Origin: Holophagaceae bacterium
GTDB lineage: Bacteria > Acidobacteriota > Holophagae > Holophagales > Holophagaceae
DNA: 10,691 nucleotides
Assembly (NCBI GenBank): GCA_025355915.1
Contig: JANXYT010000356.1
Coordinates: 1-10,691 of the forward strand
Direction of reading: 5' to 3'
How positions within the stretch are numbered: position 1 is the stretch's first letter; the number at the start of each line of letters is the position of its first letter. The notes under the pieces are model-generated. The model was given only the letters and a program-made list of their open reading frames with translations, searched no databases and was not told the origin of the DNA. Shown here one piece after another: positions 6,441-10,691 of the stretch. The translations under genes were made by a program, and so were the position numbers.

Positions 6441-7013
6441 ATGAACCGCATCTCGACTTCCCTCGGTATGGCCGCCGTCGTGCTCGTCGGCCTCACCCTC
6501 TCCGCCGAGGACTTCCAGCCGCTTATGAAGACGACTCAATCCACCTGGCCCGAGAAGCAGCACATCGGTGTGATCTGCAACTACCGGGCGAACGAGGCCC
6601 AGGTGCTGGCCCTTGCCAAAGCGGCTGGAGAAGGCACCCACATCACCGTGGCCGATACCCGGGTGGCCGACCAGGCCAACGCCGCGGCCAACCTGCTGGC
6701 GAATCGCAAAACGGACTTTGTTGTATTGATGCCCGGGGACCGATTATTCCGGGACGGCTCGTTCGGCGCCACCCTCGCCGTGAAACACCTGGCGAGGCGG
6801 GGCGTCCCGTCCATCGGAACCACCGCGGTGGCCTTGAAGCAGGGTGCCGTCTTCAGCGTCGGCGACGGGACGGATGGGCAGGTCCTGGTCACCAGTCGGC
6901 CGATTGGAACCGTGGACGTCATCCTGCCCGACCGTGCCATGACGAGTCAGAAGGGCAGTCTGGTGTTGCAGCGGAAGGGGATGGCCACCATCGCCGTGCA
7001 CAAGGCGGAATGA
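6441..7013 (+). CDS. Exported protein resembling part of an ABC-type substrate-binding protein
   Basis: A protein of 190 residues with an N-terminal signal peptide: MNRISTSL, a hydrophobic core AAVVLVGLTL at about 11-20, and likely cleavage after Ser-Ala near residue 22. The mature part begins a Rossmann-like pattern: HIGVICNYRANEAQVLALAKAA (strand-helix, split around 41-62), then HITVADTRVADQANAAANLL, a strand DFVVLMPGDRLF, a helix, GVPSIGTTAVALKQGAVFSVG and finally VDVILPDR. This order and the KQGAVFSVGDGTDG segment resemble the ABC_sub_bind family (YtrE/TrpX-like substrate-binding proteins). Those proteins are about 300 residues with two lobes, so this is short and no permease or ATPase gene is nearby. 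Function is unknown; a periplasmic ligand-binding or accessory role is inferred. The start is ATG 6441 with GGAGGT three bases upstream. Confidence 0.8.
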   Translation: MNRISTSLGMAAVVLVGLTLSAEDFQPLMKTTQSTWPEKQHIGVICNYRANEAQVLALAKAAGEGTHITVADTRVADQANAAANLLANRKTDFVVLMPGDRLFRDGSFGATLAVKHLARRGVPSIGTTAVALKQGAVFSVGDGTDGQVLVTSRPIGTVDVILPDRAMTSQKGSLVLQRKGMATIAVHKAE

Positions 7014-7028
7014 ACCGTCGCCATCAAA

Positions 7029-7057
7029 GAAGAAGCCCGGCCATGCCGGGCTTCTTC
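7029..7057. terminator. Strong bidirectional intrinsic terminator
   Basis: GAAGAAGCCCGGC at 7029-7041 and its exact reverse complement at 7045-7057 form a 13-base perfect stem with the loop CAT. The right arm ends TTCTTC and on the other strand the hairpin is followed by TTCTTCTTT, so the U-rich tract is part of the stem base in both directions. It lies 16 bases after the stop at 7013 and 25 bases after the stop of the leftward response regulator at 7082, exactly where a shared terminator for two convergent transcripts is expected. Confidence 0.85.
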
Positions 7058-7081
7058 ATATCAAAGATGGTGTGATGAGCT

Positions 7082-7834
7082 CTAAAGCCACTCCCCGAAC
7101 TGCTCCCGGAAGGTGCGGCTCAGGGTCAGCCGGGTACCGTCGCGCATGATCACCAGGTAGTCCCCACCGGTCCATGGCTGGAACTCCTTGATGCAGTCCA
7201 GGTTCACGATGGCGGACCGGTGGATGCGCCGGAACTGGGCCGGATCAAGGCGAGCCAGCAGGCCCGTCATGGTCTTGCGGAGCAGGTGCGACGTCCCCTC
7301 CACATGCAACCGGACGTAGTTGTCCTCGGCCTCGATCCATTGGAGAGCGGCCGTCTTCACCAGGACATGGCGGTCGCCTTGCCGCACCAACAGTCGGTCC
7401 ACCCAGGGCCGTTCCTGGCGGAGCCCCGCGAGAAGCGCCTCCAGGTCCGGTCCCTGCTCTGCCGTTTGCCGGGTACACCATCGACGGGCCCGCTCCAGAG
7501 CCTGATGGAAGCGCAGCGGGGAGAACGGTTTCAGCAGGTAGTCCAGGGCGTGGACCTCAAAGGCATGAAGGGCGTGCTGATCATAGGCCGTGATGAAGAG
7601 GGTGGGTGGCATGCGATCGGCACCCACGGCCTCCACCACCCCGAAACCGTCCAGTTCGGGCATCTGAATGTCCAGGAACACCAGGTCCGGCGAGAGATCC
7701 TCGATGGCCTTCACGGCCTCCAAACCGTTGGAACACTCCCCGGCCACATCGATATCAATGGCGCGCTTCAGCAAATGCCGAATGCGCTGGCGGGCCAGCG
7801 TCTCGTCATCCACCACCAGGGCCCGGAGGTTCAT
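7082..7834 (-). CDS. LytTR-type response regulator
   Basis: DNA-binding response regulator of 250 residues, the usual size of the LytR/AlgR class. The receiver domain (about 3-118) has the acidic pair Asp9-Asp10, phospho-acceptor Asp55 in VFLDIQMPELDG, Thr82 in FITAYD and Lys102 in LLKPF. The LytTR DNA-binding domain (about 146-248) shows the strand LLVRQGDRHVLV, IEAEDNYVRLH, the LLRKTMTGLLARLD helix, FRRIHRSAIVNLDCI and the closing LTLSRTFREQF. It is cognate to the kinase encoded directly upstream: the kinase stop and this ATG share ATGA at 7834-7831, so translation is coupled. LytTR proteins bind imperfect direct repeats upstream of their targets. No target is evident in the window, and the genes near it are convergent or unrelated. 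A specific name (BtsR, YpdB, AlgR and so on) cannot be justified. Confidence 0.95.
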   Translation of the reverse strand: MNLRALVVDDETLARQRIRHLLKRAIDIDVAGECSNGLEAVKAIEDLSPDLVFLDIQMPELDGFGVVEAVGADRMPPTLFITAYDQHALHAFEVHALDYLLKPFSPLRFHQALERARRWCTRQTAEQGPDLEALLAGLRQERPWVDRLLVRQGDRHVLVKTAALQWIEAEDNYVRLHVEGTSHLLRKTMTGLLARLDPAQFRRIHRSAIVNLDCIKEFQPWTGGDYLVIMRDGTRLTLSRTFREQFGEWL

Positions 7835-8916
7835 GACGGGCCTTCCCCGGTTGCGTTTAAAGGCAAGCGCAGAATCACAAGGGTGCCACGACCTGGGCCG
7901 CCCAGGATGTCGATCTGATGCCTTCCCTTGTACAGCAGGCCGAGGCGCGAGCGCACATTCGCCAGGCCCACACCCTCCCGGCCCGGGACGAAGCCCTCAC
8001 CATCGTCCTGGATCTCCAATACCAGGCTGCCAACTTCCTTCCGGGCGCGCAGGTGCAGCGTGCCGCCCTGAGGCCGGTCGGCGAGTCCATGCTTCAGGGC
8101 GTTCTCGACCAGGGGCTGGAGGATGAAGCTGGGCACCCGGAGCTCCATCAGTTCGGCCGGGATCTCGGTCTCCACCCGGAGCCGGTCCTGGAACCGGATC
8201 TGTTCGATGGCCAGGTAGTCCTGGATGAAGGCCAATTCCCTTCGGAGCGTCACCAGCTGCTCGTGGGGGGCATCCAGCGTGGAGCGGAGAAAGTCCCCCA
8301 GGCGGCTGATCATCTCATCCGCACCGTCCGGATTCGAGTGCACCAGCGCGGAAATGGAGTTGAGTGTGTTGAAGAGGAAGTGGGGTTGGAGCTGCATCCG
8401 CAGGGCCAGGTTCTGGGCCTCCGCAAACCGGGTTTCCAGGCGCGCCGCCTCCACCTCCCGGGCCTTGTACTTCCGGTAGATCCGCAGTCCGTGGAAGGCG
8501 GCCACCACCGCCCACATGAACAGGAGGTTCGTGTGGAAATAGGCCCGGTAGAAGCGCGGCAACCCCTTTACCACCATGGCCATATCCAGGGGTTTCTTCC
8601 ATCCACCAGAATCCACCAGCAACGAGATGAGGTAAGCCACGAAGAGGCCCAAGGCCGCCACGACCACACTGGCCGTAAGGTGCAGCCCCCAGACCCGCCA
8701 TTGGGACCAGGAAAAGGATTCGATCGGCCAATGGTTGGCGAGCCACAGCAGAAACAGTCCCAGCAGGCCCCAGGTCCCGTTCTGGAGCAGGTTCATCACC
8801 AGCAGCCGGAGGATCGAGGCGGACGGATACATGGCCAGATCCCAGGTGGCCATGTAGAGGCCCATCAGGGTCCAGATGCCCCAGTACCAGCCCCACTTCG
8901 GACCCACGCGGGTCAT
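7831..8916 (-). CDS. LytS-family sensor histidine kinase
   Basis: Membrane-bound kinase of 361 residues. The N-terminal part holds about four hydrophobic segments (roughly 9-28, 36-61, 75-101 and 127-146), without the Cys/His-rich or 5TMR pattern of better-known sensors, so its signal is unknown. A helix at 148-172 leads to the His_kinase domain with QLQPHFLFNTLNSISALVH, where His179 is the likely phosphorylation site. The ATPase part has the N-box ENALKHG at 271-277, DDGEGF at 304-309, GVGLANVRSRL at 315-325 and GRGTLVILRLP near the C-terminus. ATG at 8916 is chosen because AGGAGG precedes it by six bases; the frame is open to 9030 but the extra residues are not membrane-like and have no ribosome site. 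It forms a two-gene operon with the LytTR regulator. Confidence 0.94.
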   Translation of the reverse strand: MTRVGPKWGWYWGIWTLMGLYMATWDLAMYPSASILRLLVMNLLQNGTWGLLGLFLLWLANHWPIESFSWSQWRVWGLHLTASVVVAALGLFVAYLISLLVDSGGWKKPLDMAMVVKGLPRFYRAYFHTNLLFMWAVVAAFHGLRIYRKYKAREVEAARLETRFAEAQNLALRMQLQPHFLFNTLNSISALVHSNPDGADEMISRLGDFLRSTLDAPHEQLVTLRRELAFIQDYLAIEQIRFQDRLRVETEIPAELMELRVPSFILQPLVENALKHGLADRPQGGTLHLRARKEVGSLVLEIQDDGEGFVPGREGVGLANVRSRLGLLYKGRHQIDILGGPGRGTLVILRLPLNATGEGPS

Positions 8917-9084
8917 GCGGCACCTCCTATGCCGCACCCTTCGGGCTTCGGCTCTGCCAAAGTGGCACTCCGCTCCTGCTTCGTGCTCATGCCCCAAGCC
9001 TAGATGGACGAACAGGTTCCTGCCACCCACATAGGGGCGAAGCGAGGGATTCCAGGGGTCATCTCCAGATCTAAGCGGATGTCG

Positions 9085-9100
9085 TTATCGAAAATATAAT
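9085..9100 (+). promoter_or_regulatory. tpx promoter -10 box overlapped by a PerR/Fur-like inverted repeat
   Basis: A perfect TATAAT lies at 9095-9100, 46 bases before the tpx start codon. No good -35 is present at the expected place (about 9071-9078), which suggests an activator or an extended promoter. TTAT at 9085-9088 and ATAA at 9096-9099 are an inverted repeat with a seven-base spacer. The 15 bases 9085-9099 match the classical PerR box TTATAATnATTATAA at 10 of 14 positions. Regulator identity is a guess; the -10 box itself is likely real because AT-rich sequence is rare here. The rest of 8917-9145 holds only the kinase ribosome site at 8921-8929 and no gene. Confidence 0.55.
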
Positions 9101-9145
9101 CCCAGCTTGGCGATGGGGGGTAGGATGGGCCCGCCGGAGGTCCCC

Positions 9146-9691
9146 ATGGCCACGATTACCTTGAATGGAAATCCGATTCATACCTGCGGCGAGTTGCCGA
9201 TCCCAGGTCGCGCGACACCCCCCTTCACCCTCACCCGGACCGACCTCAGGCAGATCACGAGCGTCGATCTGGAAGGGAAGCGCGTGGTATTGAGCATCTT
9301 TCCAAGCCTGGACACGGCCACCTGTGCCCAGAGTGTCATGACGTTCAATGCGCTGTCGGCTGACCTGAGCGACACGGTGCTGCTGTGCGTCTCTATGGAC
9401 CTGCCCTTCGCCCAGGGACTCTTTTGCGGATCCCAGGGCCTCGAACGTGCCATGCCGGTCTCGGCCTTCCGCAACCCAGAGTTCGGCACAGCCTTCGGTG
9501 TCACCCTCAGCGACGGCCCCATGTGGGGCCTCTTCGCCCGGGCCGTGGTGGTGCTGGACGAGAACGGCACGGTGGTCCACACGGAACTGGTGCCCGAACT
9601 CACGCAGGAGCCCGACTACGACCTGGCCATCCACGCCATCCGGAACCACCACCATCCTTGTCCTGAGGATGCGCTCGAAGGCACGGATTAG
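9146..9691 (+). CDS. tpx: Thiol peroxidase (atypical 2-Cys peroxiredoxin)
   Basis: Peroxiredoxin that reduces hydrogen peroxide and alkyl hydroperoxides using thioredoxin. Seen: 181 residues with GNPIHTCGELP at the start, IFPSLDTATCAQSV at 51-64 holding the peroxidatic Cys60, and CVSMDLPFAQGLFCG at 81-95 with the resolving Cys94. FRNPEFGTAFGV, the catalytic-site Arg132 in GLFARAVVVLDENG, and EPDYDLA follow, all as in E. coli Tpx. The chain runs about 15 residues beyond the E. coli end, with NHHHPCPE at 168-175, a tail not expected in the family. Additional cysteines are 14, 81 and 172. ATG 9146 has GGAGG five bases upstream; an in-frame TTG at 9107 is rejected for lack of family similarity. 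It stands alone, with its own promoter, and converges on leuD with only 41 bases between stops. Confidence 0.96.
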   Translation: MATITLNGNPIHTCGELPIPGRATPPFTLTRTDLRQITSVDLEGKRVVLSIFPSLDTATCAQSVMTFNALSADLSDTVLLCVSMDLPFAQGLFCGSQGLERAMPVSAFRNPEFGTAFGVTLSDGPMWGLFARAVVVLDENGTVVHTELVPELTQEPDYDLAIHAIRNHHHPCPEDALEGTD

Positions 9692-9732
9692 CGGTACCCA
9701 CTCCCTGGGAGGGATTTCAGCCCGTTCGCCAA

Positions 9733-10224
9733 TCAGGGTTTGGCCATCAGCCTTGCGCGGGTGTAAGGGATCAGTCCACCCGCGTCCATGATGCCCTTGC
9801 GGGCGGCGGGCAGCTTTATCTGGTCGAAGGTCTGGCCGGTGCTCCGGTTGAGCACCTGATCGGCCGTGATCTCCAGTTCGTCACCTTCGCTGGCTTCGAT
9901 GCTCGGGCAGATCACGACCTGCAGGCCGAGGTTGATGCTGTTCTGGAGGAAGATGCGCGAGAGGCTCTTCGCCACCACGGCCACGTCATAGCCCTTGAGG
10001 GTGGAGCAGGCCTGTTCGCGGCTGGAACCGCAGCCGAAATTTTCCCCACCCAGGATGACGGACCCGGGGGCGAAGGCTTTGGCCTTCAGGCTGGCGTTGA
10101 ATTCCGCGCGATCCGCGAAGGCGAACTGGGGCGTCTCCGCAGGCAGCACCGTGGCCATGTAGCGGCCCGGGTAGATGTCATCGGTGCTGATGTCGTTCTC
10201 GAGCTTGATGATGACTTTGGCCAT
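9733..10224 (-). CDS. leuD: 3-isopropylmalate dehydratase small subunit (short, archaeal-type LeuD)
   Basis: Small (swivel) subunit of the heterodimeric isopropylmalate isomerase, which interconverts 2- and 3-isopropylmalate in leucine synthesis. It has 163 residues, the size of the archaeal/Thermotoga-type subunit rather than the roughly 200 of E. coli. Visible: DISTDDIYPGRYM at 10-22 (the family's T-D-x-I-x-P motif and substrate loop), GGENFGCGSSREQA at 59-72 (the conserved GCGSSRE that binds substrate carboxylates), AKSLSRIFLQNSINLGL at 85-101 and a final GGLIPYTRARL. Start ATG 10224 lies one base after the leuC stop (TGACATG), so the two are coupled. Homoaconitase and related dehydratases share this short form. 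Without leuA or leuB in view the substrate is inferred from family size and pairing. Confidence 0.88.
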   Translation of the reverse strand: MAKVIIKLENDISTDDIYPGRYMATVLPAETPQFAFADRAEFNASLKAKAFAPGSVILGGENFGCGSSREQACSTLKGYDVAVVAKSLSRIFLQNSINLGLQVVICPSIEASEGDELEITADQVLNRSTGQTFDQIKLPAARKGIMDAGGLIPYTRARLMAKP

Positions 10225-10225
10225 G

Positions 10226-10691
10226 TCAGGCTCCCTTCCGGGGATCAGTGATCACGCCGGTGATGGCCGAGGCGGCTGCCACGACCGGACTGCAAAGGTA
10301 GACTTCGGATTTCGGATTGCCCATGCGGCCCTTGAAATTCCGATTCGTGGTGCTGAGGGCCGTCTCGCCATCGCCCAGGGCACCTTCGTGGACCCCCAGG
10401 CAGGGACCGCAGCCGGAGTTCATCACCACGGCGCCGGCCTTCATGAAGTCGTGGATGTAGCCCTTGTCCAGAGCCTGGGCGAAGATCTTGCTTGAGGCCG
10501 GGAACACCAGCATGCGGGTGCCCTCGGCCACCTTCTTGCCGCGCAGGATGGCGGCCGCGTCCGCCAGATCGTCCAGCCGCCCGTTGGTGCAGCTGCCGAT
10601 GACGATCTGTTGAATCCTGGTGCCCAGCACCTGATCGATGGGCTTCACGTTATCCACCATGTGCGGGCAGGCGATCTGGGGGGCCAAGCCC
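10226..10691 (-). CDS. leuC: 3-isopropylmalate dehydratase large subunit, C-terminal part only
   Basis: The [4Fe-4S] aconitase-type subunit partner of LeuD. About 155 C-terminal codons are present and the gene enters from the right edge (whole family proteins are about 420 residues). Counting from the in-frame TTG codon at 10687 as residue 1, seen motifs are IGSCTNGRLDDL at 30-41 (first cluster cysteine, 33), NSGCGPCLGVHEGALGDGE at 90-108 (cluster cysteines 93 and 96) and TTNRNFKGRMG at 113-123 (the family's substrate-binding NRNF-GRMG). The ending SPVVAAASAITGVITDP is typical. The three cluster cysteines are intact, so the enzyme should be functional. Isopropylmalate dehydratase and homoaconitase large subunits are alike here and cannot be told apart from this fragment. 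The TTG is not a start; the frame continues beyond the window. Confidence 0.9.
   Translation of the reverse strand, partial: GLAPQIACPHMVDNVKPIDQVLGTRIQQIVIGSCTNGRLDDLADAAAILRGKKVAEGTRMLVFPASSKIFAQALDKGYIHDFMKAGAVVMNSGCGPCLGVHEGALGDGETALSTTNRNFKGRMGNPKSEVYLCSPVVAAASAITGVITDPRKGA

Noticed and set aside
8963..8979. Sigma-54-like TGGCAC element upstream of tpx
   Set aside because: TGGCAC is present but the GC element is 12 rather than 10 bases after GG and TTGC is missing.
8917..9030. N-terminal extension of the histidine kinase
   Set aside because: The extra 38 residues are hydrophilic and lack a ribosome site, while ATG 8916 has a full AGGAGG.
9696..9715. Possible terminator between tpx and leuD (CTCCCTGGGAG)
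   Set aside because: It is a palindrome with a one-base centre, which cannot close a hairpin with a full stem, and there is no T-run.

Overview
The window is a GC-rich bacterial chromosome segment (roughly two thirds G+C by eye) with tightly packed genes, mostly good Shine-Dalgarno sites 3-7 bases before the start, and ordinary housekeeping genes at both ends. The protein set (purD, NhaR-type regulator, HPF, HtpX, TerC/Alx, ExoD family, zf-TFIIB protein, LytS/LytTR pair, Tpx, short-type LeuC/LeuD) fits an Acidobacteriota-like genome such as the Holophaga/Geothrix group. That assignment is an inference from style and gene content, not from a marker gene. I see no rRNA, tRNA, CRISPR array, insertion sequence or phage gene.

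Layout. (1) 1-2038, minus strand: a NhaR-like LysR regulator followed by purD, which runs off the left edge. (2) 2039-2135: an AT-rich divergent control region with phased ATCTAT repeats. (3) 2136-5162, plus strand: a probable five-gene operon, hpf - htpX - alx/terC - exoD-family - zf-TFIIB protein. (4) 5163-6170: a spacer with a mini-ORF that overlaps the start of a single-domain voltage-gated cation channel of the BacNav type. Its codon use differs from the neighbours and its pore filter reads T-V-E-G-W-P-D. (5) 6441-7013: an exported protein resembling part of an ABC-type substrate-binding protein, ending in a strong bidirectional terminator. (6) 7082-8916, minus strand: a LytS-type histidine kinase and LytTR response regulator with a 4-base overlap. 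(7) 9146-9691, plus strand: thiol peroxidase with a perfect TATAAT box. (8) 9733-10691, minus strand: leuD and the 3' part of leuC, convergent with tpx.

Two things deserve a second look. First, a NhaR-type regulator (Na+/alkaline response in E. coli) is divergent from an operon holding an Alx homologue (alkali-induced in E. coli), an ExoD-family protein (exoD mutants of Sinorhizobium are alkali sensitive), the envelope-stress protease HtpX and a ribosome hibernation factor; together with the repeat-bearing spacer this looks like an alkaline/sodium stress locus. Second, the voltage-gated channel has a glycine after the filter glutamate and an aspartate at the filter's end, as in domain I of animal Ca2+ channels. 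It may be a native prokaryotic calcium channel rather than a sodium channel. The rest of the window reads as ordinary chromosomal content.
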